From the NCBI GenBank assembly GCA_002355455.1, contig AP017375.1, positions 4,703,640 to 4,767,639 of the forward strand: 64,000 bases of DNA, written 5' to 3'. This DNA is from Stanieria sp. NIES-3757 (lineage in GTDB: Bacteria; Cyanobacteriota; Cyanobacteriia; Cyanobacteriales; Xenococcaceae). Both the position numbers and the translations under genes were made by a program. Within the stretch, counting starts at the first letter, position 1. Every line of letters starts with the position of its first letter. Below are positions 48,644 through 57,638 of the stretch, piece after piece. The notes below the pieces were generated by a model. That model was not told the DNA's origin and ran no database searches. It was given only the letters and a program-made list of their open reading frames with translations.

Positions 48644-48822
48644 AGGAAGTTAAGCTGACACGCTCTTAATTAGTTAAGATTAACGGAAACACAAGTGAGA
48701 CGGAGATACGATTTGATAATTTATTTGCTAGCTCAATAATTTTAAATTTATGGGCGTATTAGCCGATCAGATTGGATAAACTATTACCAACATAATATCT
48801 CCGCCTAACTTCCTTTTTTTTA
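48644..48822 (+). ncRNA. Candidate structured RNA ending in a T-run
   Basis: In the 641-base gap after mtnP, AGGAAGTTA (48644-48652) pairs with TAACTTCCT (48806-48814), which runs into a string of T. Inside, CGGAGATA (48701-48708) pairs exactly with TATCTCCG (48796-48803), and TCTTAA/TTAAGA forms a small hairpin near 48664-48679. The nested long-range pairing plus T-run looks like a transcript of about 180 bases with its own terminator. The size and rod shape recall 6S RNA, but I cannot assign it. The rest of the gap to 49252 shows no gene. Confidence 0.4.
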
Positions 48823-49252
48823 TTAGATACAAAAAATATCTTAATCAATTAGTCAAATTTTCAGTTTCTTTGTGTGGTTTTGCTACAGCCTTCAATATTA
48901 TTTATGCAACAAATAATAAAGTTTTTTTATTAATAGGCAACACTTTGAGCTAAAAAGAGAACATTAAATAAAATTTATTTTAAAATAGTTTTTAATATGA
49001 AATTAAAAAAAATGCTACCAATCGTTTAATTTGGTTAATAGTTTAGCTAAAAGCTAAGAGTTATTAGTTATTATCTATTATTAATTTTTTAAAAAACAAT
49101 CAAGATTTGTTTTTCTAGTCAAATTTATATTTAACCGCAATTAGCTAGAGATGATTTTGTTGCCTGAAAAATTTTAGGGTAAAAAATAAAATTAATCAAG
49201 AATAAATTAAGTTAATATGGCGTTGTTCCATGATTAAACAAAATACGCAGAC

Positions 49253-49525
49253 ATGAATACTTATAATCCAAAAACCTGGTGTCAAGAAAATGGTTGGACT
49301 GAGTTGAGACAGCTAGAAGATGGAATTTGGGTTGCTTTCCCTCCAGGTGGTTTTATTGAAACACCTTTACCCGATCAATTTTCTTTACTAGCAACTCAGT
49401 ATAAAGTTAGTTGGTTGACTTCTATTTTAGATAGTCTGGTGCTAATCTTTTTTGTTTTGTTGGGAGCAATAATAGCTCTAGCTATTTTTCCGTTTTTTAT
49501 GTTCCAAATAATGAAACATGCTTAA
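49253..49525 (+). CDS. Small membrane protein of unknown function
   Basis: In the 90 residues a soluble N-terminal half (WCQENGWTELRQLEDGIWVA) is followed by one or two membrane spans near residues 55-85 (ILDSLVLIFFVLLGAIIALA). The Trp-rich start suggests a conserved small domain, but I know no family. Convergent with the metal permease gene, 27 bases away. The start is ATG at 49253. Confidence 0.5.
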   Translation: MNTYNPKTWCQENGWTELRQLEDGIWVAFPPGGFIETPLPDQFSLLATQYKVSWLTSILDSLVLIFFVLLGAIIALAIFPFFMFQIMKHA

Positions 49526-49552
49526 ATGATTATTTCTAATAATTTATCATCA

Positions 49553-50449
49553 TTAATGATGAGATTGAAAAATTTTTTTTATCTCTTTAATAAGTGCTGA
49601 TTGCTGATTGTTAGAAGTTGGATTAGTTAAAATTCCTTGAGTAGGACTAAATAATAAAGCTAGAATAAATATTCCTGAAGCAACTAAGACAATGGCCGGA
49701 CCAGAAGGAAGATTAAAAAAATAACTTAGATACATTCCTGTAATACTAGAAGTAACTGCGATTGCGACTCCTAAAAACATTACTTGATGCAAGCGATTTA
49801 CTAATAAATAAGCCGTAGCTGCTGGTGTTATTAATAGTGCTAAAACTAAGATTACTCCTACTGCTTTTAAACTCGCTACAATCGTCAACCCAATTAAGAT
49901 CATTAAGCCTAGATCGAGTAGATGCACCGGTAATCCAACTGCTTGTGCGCCCAAGCGATCAAAACTATAGAATAAAAGTTCTTTGTAAAGAAAATAGACA
50001 ACGGAAATTACAATTATAGCAATAATTAAAGTATCAATTACCTCGCTAGAAGTAACACCTAAAATATTGCCGAATAAAAAATGATTGAGGTCGATTTTAT
50101 TATCTTTTTGAATCACTGTGATTAAAGTGATACCAAGAGCAAAAAATGCCGAGAAAACTATTCCCATTGCGGTATCTTCTTTAAGATTGGATCGCGTGCG
50201 AATAATATTAATACAAATAGTACTGACTATCCCGGCAATAAATGCACCGATAAAAATATTAAATCCAACTAAATATGCGATCGCTAAACCAGGCAAAACA
50301 GAATGACTGATAGCATCTCCCAGTAATGCCAGTCTTTGCACCATTAAATAACTACCAACAACCGCACAGATAATCCCGACAATAATCGCCACGACAAGCG
50401 ATCGTTGCATAAAGCTATATTGTAATGGTTCGAGTAAAGTTTCTAACAT
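49553..50449 (-). CDS. Manganese/zinc ABC transporter permease (ZnuB/MntB family)
   Basis: The 298-residue permease has about eight membrane helices and the family's LGDAISHSVLPGLAIAYLVG motif (which contacts the ATPase) and VGVILVLALLITPAATAYLL. It forms the channel of an ABC-3 type importer whose ATPase (50711-51448) lies upstream on the same strand and whose binding protein is divergent. The start is ATG at 50449, inside the 3' end of a degraded small frame. Confidence 0.9.
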   Translation of the reverse strand: MLETLLEPLQYSFMQRSLVVAIIVGIICAVVGSYLMVQRLALLGDAISHSVLPGLAIAYLVGFNIFIGAFIAGIVSTICINIIRTRSNLKEDTAMGIVFSAFFALGITLITVIQKDNKIDLNHFLFGNILGVTSSEVIDTLIIAIIVISVVYFLYKELLFYSFDRLGAQAVGLPVHLLDLGLMILIGLTIVASLKAVGVILVLALLITPAATAYLLVNRLHQVMFLGVAIAVTSSITGMYLSYFFNLPSGPAIVLVASGIFILALLFSPTQGILTNPTSNNQQSALIKEIKKIFQSHH

Positions 50450-50675
50450 TGGTATCGGCAGTTTTTGCTTGATTTTTATAATCGCATTCGATTTTTACTA
50501 GATGTTCTTTTCCCTGATTAAAAGCTACTAAACCAGCTTCTTGAATAGTATTAATTGCTTGAAAAAAGGTTTCGTTACTAAAAATTGTAATTTCGATCTT
50601 GGTAATATTTTTAATTCCATTCGGATGATTTATAAAGCGATTATTTTGATTAAAAACTGATTACAGGAGTAACAT
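50415..50675 (-). pseudogene. Small unknown frame between the ABC genes, stopped at codon 5
   Basis: From the ATG at 50675 the frame reads MLLL-stop and then stays open for about 80 codons (FINHPNGIKNITKIEITIFS, ETFFQAINTIQEAGLVAFNQ, GKEHLVKIECDYKNQAKTAD), overlapping the permease start by 35 bases. The composition looks coding, but no start codon exists after the TAA. It may be a mutated third member of the transporter operon or use a rare start. No family recognised. Confidence 0.4.
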
Positions 50676-50710
50676 TATGGTGATTAATTGTTATTGGTTA
50701 AATAAAAATA

Positions 50711-51448
50711 TTATTGATCGACGAAGAAATTAACCTTACTGCCATAAGCACGCTGAAGATGTTCTTCTTGAAGAACTTGTTGTCTTTGTCCGAAAGCAAT
50801 TAATTCCTTATTAAGTAAAATCAGATCGTCAAAATTCGTAATTGATTCTCCTAAATCATGATTAACTACCACGACAATTTTTCCTGTATCAGCTAATTCA
50901 TGAAATAGATTAAAAATAATATTTTCTGTCTTTTGATCTACCCCAACAAAAGGTTCATCGAAAAAGAATACTTCTGCCTCTTGTGCCAGCGATCGCGCTA
51001 AAAATACTCGTTGCTGTTGTCCGCCTGAAAGTTGACCGATAGGACGGTTTTTATATTCAATCATCTGAACTTTTTCTAATGCTTCTGTCGCTTGGTGACG
51101 ACTAATAGAAGAAAAACGCCGAAACCAACCAGTCTTTCTCACTCTTCCCATCATCACTACATCCCAGACAGTTACAGGATAAGTCCAATCAATTTGCGAT
51201 CGCTGTGGTACATAAGCAACTTTCTCTAGATGATTTTGTAGCGGTTGTCCATCATAAGAAACTGTACCCACATTGACAGGAATTAAACCTAACATCGCTT
51301 TAACTAAAGTACTTTTTCCCGCACCATTGGGACCAAATACCCCCGTAACTTTTCCTGGCAGAAGATTGAGAGAAATATCGCGCAACGCTTCTACTGTGCG
51401 GTAACAAACCCCTAAATTATTAACTGCGATTGCGCCACTGTAACTCAT
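50711..51448 (-). CDS. Manganese/zinc ABC transporter ATP-binding protein
   Basis: The 245-residue ABC ATPase has Walker A GPNGAGKST, signature LSGGQQQRV, Walker B VFFFDEPF and the H-loop VVNHD. It powers the TroA/MntC-type importer with the permease downstream. The frame is open to 51499, but the ATG at 51448 (MSYSGAIAVNNLGVCYR) is preceded by GGAGAG at ideal distance and is chosen over the ATG at 51487. It is transcribed away from the binding-protein gene, which starts 255 bases off on the other strand. Confidence 0.92.
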   Translation of the reverse strand: MSYSGAIAVNNLGVCYRTVEALRDISLNLLPGKVTGVFGPNGAGKSTLVKAMLGLIPVNVGTVSYDGQPLQNHLEKVAYVPQRSQIDWTYPVTVWDVVMMGRVRKTGWFRRFSSISRHQATEALEKVQMIEYKNRPIGQLSGGQQQRVFLARSLAQEAEVFFFDEPFVGVDQKTENIIFNLFHELADTGKIVVVVNHDLGESITNFDDLILLNKELIAFGQRQQVLQEEHLQRAYGSKVNFFVDQ

Positions 51449-51652
51449 AGTTCTCTCCTTAGTTAATTGTTTACATTTAAGTTCCATCAAACAATTCAAT
51501 CAAAATCCCTTTCAATTATGAAAAGATTATGATAAACATTATGAAAGAAATATGAAAAAAATGTCAATGTCAGGAGATAGATATTTGTCTAGCTAAGGCA
51601 AAAGGAAAAACCTGATCTGAAACTTTGATGTTGATCAGTTTATTTGTTAAAA

Positions 51653-51674
51653 ATCAGCAACGCCAAATGCTGAT
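51653..51674. promoter_or_regulatory. Hairpin in the leader of the metal-binding protein gene
   Basis: ATCAGCA and TGCTGAT form a seven-base perfect inverted repeat around an eight-base loop, 30 bases before the ATG at 51704. It could be an operator half-site pair for a metal regulator or a mobile hairpin; a related TCAGC/GCTGA pair precedes chlH. No classic Zur or Fur palindrome was seen in the gap. Confidence 0.3.
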
Positions 51675-51703
51675 AAGCTTATACACTTTATATCTAAAGC
51701 AAT

Positions 51704-52669
51704 ATGAAAACAGTATCGGTATTTAGTCAGAGATTTAGCTGGTTATTAACAGCAGGAATTTTAGTTGGAGTTTGGTTAGGAGGTTGTCAGACACAAACGG
51801 GTAATAATTTAGAACAAGAAAACGACAAACCCAGAGTAGTTTCTACCAGTACGATCATTGCAGATTTAACTACCCAGGTAGGAGGAGATGAAATCGAACA
51901 CGAAGGAATTTTACAACCTGGTAGCGATCCTCACGTGTACGAACCTACACCTAAAGACAGTATTGCTTTAGAAAAAGCAGATTTAATTCTCTACAACGGC
52001 TACAATTTAGAACCTGGTTTAATTAAGATGATGAATGCTACAGGAAATCAAGCTAACACATTTGCTGTCGGAGAAGTAGTCAAACCATTAGACTTTGAAT
52101 ACCAAGGACAAAAACAACCAGATCCTCACGTTTGGGGAGATGCAAAGAATACTATTTTAATGGTGAAAGCTATACGCGATCGCCTGATTGAATTGTCTCC
52201 TGAAGACAAAGCAGAATTTACCACCAATGCAGCACAATTAATTGCAGACTTAGAAAGATTAAATCGTTGGATTAATCAACAAATTGCAACCATTCCAGAG
52301 GAACAAAGAAAATTAGTAACTACTCATGATGCTTTTCAATACTATGCTCATGCTTATGGCTTAGATATTACTGGCACATTAATTGGCATTAGTACTGAAG
52401 AACAACCAAGCGCACAAACAGTTAAAAATTTAGCCGATTCCATCAAACAAACTAAAATAACTACAATTTTTGCTGAAACAACTATTAATCCTAAACTAAT
52501 ACAAACTGTAGCCGAAGAAGCAGGAGTACAACTTGCACCACAACAACTCTATTCAGATTCTATTGGTGCGCCAGGCAGCGAAGGAGATACTTATCTCAAA
52601 ATGTTAGTTACTAATACTAAAACAATAGTCGAAGCTTTGGGAGGTAAGTATCAAGATTTTGCAGAATAA
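51704..52669 (+). CDS. Metal-binding lipoprotein of a TroA/MntC/ZnuA-type importer
   Basis: In the 321 residues a lipoprotein signal ends in the lipobox LGGC (C28). The metal site can be placed at H77 (SDPHVYEPTP), H142 (PDPHVWGD), H208 (TTHDAFQYY) and D285 (YSDSIG). Mn-specific relatives have Glu at the third position, in a (T)CEG/SEG context; His there, as in TroA and ZnuA, allows zinc as well. There is no His-rich loop as in many ZnuA proteins. It collects the metal in the periplasm for the divergent ATPase-permease pair. The start is ATG at 51704. The role is sure; Mn or Zn is open. Confidence 0.88.
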   Translation: MKTVSVFSQRFSWLLTAGILVGVWLGGCQTQTGNNLEQENDKPRVVSTSTIIADLTTQVGGDEIEHEGILQPGSDPHVYEPTPKDSIALEKADLILYNGYNLEPGLIKMMNATGNQANTFAVGEVVKPLDFEYQGQKQPDPHVWGDAKNTILMVKAIRDRLIELSPEDKAEFTTNAAQLIADLERLNRWINQQIATIPEEQRKLVTTHDAFQYYAHAYGLDITGTLIGISTEEQPSAQTVKNLADSIKQTKITTIFAETTINPKLIQTVAEEAGVQLAPQQLYSDSIGAPGSEGDTYLKMLVTNTKTIVEALGGKYQDFAE

Positions 52670-53005
52670 ATTTTTTATGAAAATTAATTCTTCGATTGTG
52701 GCAAACTTTAATTTTTGTCGAGTCAATAAAGTTAATTCCTCTATTTTAGAATAATTCTTCTAGACTGGACATAAGGTCAACAAATTTTGAATTAGATTAG
52801 TATTTTCGGCTTATCTGTTTCTCCTTTCCTGATCCCGAACTTACGTTAAAATAAGCAAGATATACTTCAACTTTGCCTACCTTTTTAGCAAACAAACTTA
52901 ATTAAATTGTCTTGCCTTTTAGTGATTTGTATTGTATCAATTAACCAAAGTTACTTTGAGGCTTTTGGTATTTATCAGAATTGCAATTCTCTTTGAATGA
53001 TTAAA
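52670..53005. other. Non-coding gap
   Basis: AT-rich sequence after the metal-binding protein gene. No gene, repeat or clear terminator was seen. Confidence 0.4.
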
Positions 53006-53146
53006 TTAATTGCCACTTTCAGAAGGAGTTGCATTAGGATGAGAATTTTCTAATTCTAGGCTTTGCCTGAAAAGCAAAAAACTCATACCAGCGTAAGAAA
53101 ACATCCAAACTAAAATAAAGCTTAATCCTGCAATAATAGTTCCCAT
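53006..53146 (-). CDS. 46-residue single-pass membrane protein
   Basis: The product begins MGTIIAGLSFILVWMFSYAG; about 25 hydrophobic residues are followed by a short basic turn (FRQSL) and an acidic tail (ELENSHPNATPSESGN). GAGG lies about ten bases before the ATG at 53146. Size and shape resemble the tiny subunits of cyanobacterial photosynthetic or NDH complexes, but the sequence matches none I know. Confidence 0.5.
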   Translation of the reverse strand: MGTIIAGLSFILVWMFSYAGMSFLLFRQSLELENSHPNATPSESGN

Positions 53147-53626
53147 AATAGAACAACCTCTACCTTATATGTGTGTCAGAGTCTTCTTACTATAAAGACT
53201 TTTGCCATACCAAAACTGTTCCAAGTTAAATATGGCACAAGGAGTTAATTTTGTCTTGTATTTTAGACACAAATAACAAAACCTTTATCTCTATTTTTAT
53301 ATCAGAGACACTAAAAACTCCTCTATAATTGGAGGGAATTATAATTTATTCAGTTTATTAGTTTGTACTCAAGCCAGCCCAAAGATTAATCTAATCAGGT
53401 TAGGAACAATTATTTGAGGTTGGGGAACTATTATTTTTCGACTAAGGGAAAAGTATTGAATTTTTAGGAAGTCAGCATTAATCTACTCAAAACCACACTC
53501 TAGCTTTAATTAAACTAAAGCAAAAAACTATCATACCAAATAATACGGATACGTAATCAATGGTCATTATACTATGACATTCTGTACAAATCGATTTTTT
53601 TAAACTTTTTTTTTAATTTTATTAAT
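53147..53626. other. Non-coding gap
   Basis: Apart from a small inverted repeat at about 53324-53343 (TATAATT, loop GGAGGG, AATTATA) nothing was seen. The leader of the 46-residue gene lies at its left end and the 3' side of the esterase gene at its right. Confidence 0.4.
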
Positions 53627-54559
53627 TTATCTTTTCATTTCTAGAAGCAACTCTAAATAGGCTTGAGCAAAACGTTGACCAATTATTTGATAACTTTCTG
53701 TTGAAAAATGAACGTAATCTTTTAAAGCCAGGTCATCTGTTGTAATCATCGCTGAGAAGGGCAGACGAACTTGACGCTGTTGTTCCTTGACCACTGCCCA
53801 ATTTATAAATCTCTCTGGTTCGGTATTAGTTCCAATTTGGGCAAACACTACAGGTAAGGTAGGTAAATTCAAATCATTGCGCCAATTTTGGACAAAAACC
53901 TTAAATTTATCTGCCCATTGATTAGGTAAAAGTATTTTTTTTGGAAATTCCTTAGTAGGATCTACAGTATCGATTTCTCCTTGAAAAAAAAGTAGACTAG
54001 CCACATTTCCCATTGATGAGGCTACACGTACTCGCTTAAGACAAGAACCATAAAGTGTATTATCAGCTAAGTTTCTCTGCCATTCGTAAATTGAAGAACC
54101 ACCCTTGGCACAGGGTATAAGTCCTACTAACATATCAGGATGTTGTTCTAAAATTGTGGTGGCAAAAGACATCGCTGGACTAAAACCTGCATCGAGATCT
54201 TTGGATACTATATCAACTTGGTTAGTTGCATCATCTATCGGTTCTGTTGCTAACTTCCAATGATAATCATTACCAAATACATAGATTCTGGGGTTGGTGA
54301 CTATCTTTGATGTTGAAAGATCACCCATTCCAGCCATGTTGGACTGACCTGCAAGTATAAACAACTGTAATTTTCCTTGATGCTCTTCAGGAATATTCCC
54401 TTTATTTGTTGTTGTTTGTGAGCGAAAACTTGTCCTATAATTTACACTTATAATTTTAAAAATCTTTCTAAGAGCATAACTGCTTTCTGAAAAAATACCA
54501 AAGGTTAGAATAATAGCAAAGATAATAATAGTTCCAATACTTGCTTTCTTAAAATTCAT
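53627..54559 (-). CDS. SGNH-type carbohydrate esterase (DUF303/SASA-like)
   Basis: The 310 residues start with an N-terminal membrane anchor or signal (about 8-28). The nucleophile block is LFILAGQSNMAG (Ser in GQSNM), then GLIPCAKGGSSIYEW (Gly/Asn-type block), LLFFQGEIDT, and a C-terminal DYVHFSTESY with the catalytic His. This is the sialate O-acetylesterase/acetylxylan esterase type. Position at the end of a polysaccharide locus suggests it removes acyl groups from the exported glycan. It ends the minus-strand run. The start is ATG at 54559. Confidence 0.8.
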   Translation of the reverse strand: MNFKKASIGTIIIFAIILTFGIFSESSYALRKIFKIISVNYRTSFRSQTTTNKGNIPEEHQGKLQLFILAGQSNMAGMGDLSTSKIVTNPRIYVFGNDYHWKLATEPIDDATNQVDIVSKDLDAGFSPAMSFATTILEQHPDMLVGLIPCAKGGSSIYEWQRNLADNTLYGSCLKRVRVASSMGNVASLLFFQGEIDTVDPTKEFPKKILLPNQWADKFKVFVQNWRNDLNLPTLPVVFAQIGTNTEPERFINWAVVKEQQRQVRLPFSAMITTDDLALKDYVHFSTESYQIIGQRFAQAYLELLLEMKR

Positions 54560-54634
54560 TAGTACTTAAGATTTTAATACCAAAAAATAATCTTTGTTTA
54601 GAGGCTAGATAAAGAGTTTTTTGAGTTAGATAGT

Positions 54635-56005
54635 TTATGCTTTTCTTTGATCTTTATATTTAAACGCATGATTTCGTTTTAAATATTGATATTCATGCCA
54701 GCGAAGACCAATGAGAGTCGCCATATAAATCATGTAACCAGGTTCTTCCATTTGACTAAAAATTAGACCAAAAACTAATATAGTAAGGACAAAAAACCGA
54801 GAAAGATCGTCAAAGCAGAGTCTGTCCCATACAACAAACCAAATATAGAGAAACGAGGCGAGTCCTAAAAAACCTAGATCGCCCCATATCCCAGCCCAAC
54901 CAAATAAAGGAGAGAACATACTAGATTGACTACCCAGCCAACTTGCAACAACTGCTTGCCAAATAGCATGACTAGCAGGATGAATGGTAGCACCTAATGG
55001 ACCTAGTAAATTCCAGTAGCTTTCTAACATCCACCCTCCTAAGCGTCCAACCGTATGACCGGGACCGATGCCCAGCCAAGGATCTAGGACAGAATTGTAA
55101 TAGGTTGAAACTATTCTAAATGTAGCAGTCTTTAACAGAGTTGCTTCTCCTTGTGGACCATAGATTTCTGGTCTTGCCCAAGTGAGAAATCCACTCAAAG
55201 CTGGAATATTATAGATAACCCAATATAAAATGTAAATAAGCAAGATTCCAGGAATTAAGTATTGGATTGCCTGTCCGATATTTTTAAATTTAGTCGATAA
55301 CAAAATTACTCCTGCTACTAAAAAGACGAGAAGTACTTGCTTGGCATCAGCCATGTTCATATGCCAAAATGTAGCCAAAAAAACTAAGGCGCGGAGCCAA
55401 ATCGGACGTTGCTTGGCAGTGAAAAAATAATAAATACCAAACGTAAGCGTTACTGAAGCTCCCACAACATGACCAGCTCCTCCGCCGACAAAAACACCCT
55501 TAATATTGTCTTCTAGTCCCTCCTGAAGATGTAATTTAAGAACGTACTTTTGTACATAAGCAAGAAAAAGGTTAGTAAAAGAAGCAAATAAAATATATTT
55601 ACGAAATTGAACTACTTTTTTTATTGTTAAAGGGATACTAATAATGGCTAATAGGAACAAAAAATGTTCGCATAAAAATAAATAATTTAAGCAAGCGTTG
55701 ATTAAAGCAGCATCATTTAAAAAAGCACTAGCAATATTAATTATAAAAAAGACAAATAAAGCAATTGATAAATCCTTAACGATCGCAATTTGATGACGAT
55801 CTTTAAGTTGAGTTTTAATGAGAGTTATGCCACAGATAAAAGGAATAATTCCATAATGAACGATATTGATAATAGCTGGGATTTTTACTAATGTTAGAAG
55901 GCGGGAAAAAAAAACCGAACTAAAAGCAAATAAAATTAGGATTGATAGTGAAATACCTTTTTTTCTTTTTTTGGGCGGGGATACTGTATAAACTATATCT
56001 CTCAT
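54635..56005 (-). CDS. O-antigen ligase/polymerase-like membrane protein
   Basis: The 456-residue protein has about 11 membrane helices and a large loop (about 245-350) with WLGIGPGHTVGRLGGWMLES, the Wzy_C-type periplasmic region that in O-antigen ligases and Wzy polymerases carries the active site. It probably joins repeat units of the polysaccharide or attaches them to an acceptor. The frame is open to a TTG at 56032, but the ATG at 56005 (MRDIVYTVSPPKKRKKG) is preferred. A GT4 gene precedes it by about 45 bases. Confidence 0.78.
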   Translation of the reverse strand: MRDIVYTVSPPKKRKKGISLSILILFAFSSVFFSRLLTLVKIPAIINIVHYGIIPFICGITLIKTQLKDRHQIAIVKDLSIALFVFFIINIASAFLNDAALINACLNYLFLCEHFLFLLAIISIPLTIKKVVQFRKYILFASFTNLFLAYVQKYVLKLHLQEGLEDNIKGVFVGGGAGHVVGASVTLTFGIYYFFTAKQRPIWLRALVFLATFWHMNMADAKQVLLVFLVAGVILLSTKFKNIGQAIQYLIPGILLIYILYWVIYNIPALSGFLTWARPEIYGPQGEATLLKTATFRIVSTYYNSVLDPWLGIGPGHTVGRLGGWMLESYWNLLGPLGATIHPASHAIWQAVVASWLGSQSSMFSPLFGWAGIWGDLGFLGLASFLYIWFVVWDRLCFDDLSRFFVLTILVFGLIFSQMEEPGYMIYMATLIGLRWHEYQYLKRNHAFKYKDQRKA

Positions 56006-56049
56006 GAAATTGTTTTTTATTGAGAAATTCAAACTTTTTCGCTGAAAAT

Positions 56050-57213
56050 TTATGAGCTACAAACCGAAGCATAAATTTTCATCAACTGATTGTAATTTTC
56101 TTGCGCTGTGTATTTATTCTCAAATTCAGCCCTTGCTTCTCGACGCATTTGGGATAGCTTTTGGGGCTGAGTTAAAATCTGGTCTATTTTAGTTGCTAAG
56201 TCTACTGCATCACTAGGGCAAAAATGAAGTCCAGTACGCTCGTTCTCAACCAATTCTGCGATCGCACCTAAATTTGCAGCAATCACAGGAGTTCCTTTGG
56301 CAAAAGCTTCTACAGCTACGCGACCGAAAGTTTCATACCATTTTGAAGGAAAAATTAAAAACATTGCTTCTCCCATAAGTTCGTATACTTCTGTCATTGG
56401 CTTACGTCCCAGCCATTCCACTTGAGGAAATCGTTTGGTTGCTTCGATCACTTGCTGTGCCAAGGGGCCATCGCCAACAATTTTTAGGGGTATTGGTGCT
56501 TTGAGGCGTTCCCAAGCTGCTAAGAGAATATCTAATCCTTTTTCTACCGAAAGTCTTCCCACATAGAGTGCATAACCACCCTGACCCTGACCCACACCAG
56601 GATCAGGATGGACAAAGTTAGGTTTGACTATAATCTTGTCTGCTGGAAATCCTGCCTCAATAAATTTTTGCCGTGCAAACTTGCTCAGAGAGATAAACAA
56701 GTTCACTTGTTTATCCCAGGTCTGTATAACTCTGTGTGTTGTCAGCATGGCAACTGTAGCACTTGTAGCTGCTCTGTTTTTTCGATAACAAGCATGTATG
56801 ATGCCTGGATAAGGGATAAATTTGTCTAAACAATCTTCACAAACCCGATTTTGTCGAAAAAAAAGCCCATTGGGGCAGATGAGACGATAATTTCGCAGGG
56901 TCTGAATGACTGGAACTCCCTCAGATTGAGCAGCGTAGTAAACAGAGGGAGAAATCAGAGGAAAAAAATTCTGAACATGAACTACATCCCTTTTAGACTG
57001 TCTCAGAGATTTTTGAACAATTCGGTAAGCTTCTTGAGACCAAATGGTTTTGAGAGATAACTGAACAGAATTTAATTGAGTAATGCGATTATTATTTTCC
57101 TCATACACATCCACCTGGTGTCCCATTTCCCGTAATAAACGCTCTTCTGATTCGCGGGATTCATCTTCACCACCACGAATTCGATAATTGTTATGAATGC
57201 TTAGAATACGCAT
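56050..57213 (-). CDS. GT4 glycosyltransferase
   Basis: The 387 residues have a GT-B fold with MRILSIHNNYRIRGGEDE at the start, DVVHVQNFFPLISPSVYYAA, a Cys-containing stretch NGLFFRQNRVCEDCLDKFI seen in a subset of this family, and the donor site ALYVGRLSVEKGLDILL then PSKWYETFGRVAVEAFAKG. It adds a sugar from a nucleotide donor to a growing glycan on the cytoplasmic side. Linkage unknown. The start is ATG at 57213. Confidence 0.88.
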   Translation of the reverse strand: MRILSIHNNYRIRGGEDESRESEERLLREMGHQVDVYEENNNRITQLNSVQLSLKTIWSQEAYRIVQKSLRQSKRDVVHVQNFFPLISPSVYYAAQSEGVPVIQTLRNYRLICPNGLFFRQNRVCEDCLDKFIPYPGIIHACYRKNRAATSATVAMLTTHRVIQTWDKQVNLFISLSKFARQKFIEAGFPADKIIVKPNFVHPDPGVGQGQGGYALYVGRLSVEKGLDILLAAWERLKAPIPLKIVGDGPLAQQVIEATKRFPQVEWLGRKPMTEVYELMGEAMFLIFPSKWYETFGRVAVEAFAKGTPVIAANLGAIAELVENERTGLHFCPSDAVDLATKIDQILTQPQKLSQMRREARAEFENKYTAQENYNQLMKIYASVCSS

Positions 57214-57335
57214 CTGCTCAAAGTTTTTTTTGTTTTTTCTGGAAATTCTTACTATAAATTATTTATAGTGGTATTTATTAAACCTCCTGTAAAAGTCGAA
57301 GCAAACTAAGTAAAAGAAAATCTAGAATTGAATTA

Positions 57336-57509
57336 ATGTCTTACAAACAAGTTAAAAGTTTGAAGCCAACAAACTTTAAGCGACGGTGTAAAGTATCTCC
57401 AGAAACATTTAACGATACAGTAACAGTAGTAGCAGTAGAAAAATTATGGCATAAAAAAACAGTTAAACCGAGTAGATTAAGTATAAAAAACCAATATTTT
57501 AATATTTAA
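57336..57509 (+). pseudogene. IS5-type transposase, N-terminal remnant
   Basis: The frame reads MSYKQVKSLKPTNFKRRCKV followed by SPETFNDTVTVV, the helical start of IS5/IS4-type transposases, then loses similarity and stops after 57 codons. No catalytic part or ends are present. It sits in the gap between two GT4 genes, opposite to their direction, and marks past insertion in the locus. The rest of 57214-57638 is featureless. Confidence 0.6.
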
Positions 57510-57638
57510 TTTGATTGCTGGTATTTATAATGTAAACTTTCTTTAAAAAAGAATTTATCAATTAATTAATATTTTTGCAAGGGGTCTCCTTATTTGATGT
57601 AGGCAGATCGTCATTAGAAGATCACTAAGAAACCGAAG

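Noticed and set aside
51500-51703. A Zur or Mn-regulator operator between the divergent metal genes (region around TTATGATAAACATTATG).
   Set aside because: The AT-rich segment has TGATAA and ATTAT pieces but no clear palindrome of the Zur-box type, so I did not list it.
56608-57060. Plus-strand frames of 70 or so codons opposite the GT4 gene.
   Set aside because: They are complementary to a convincing glycosyltransferase and have no motifs of their own.
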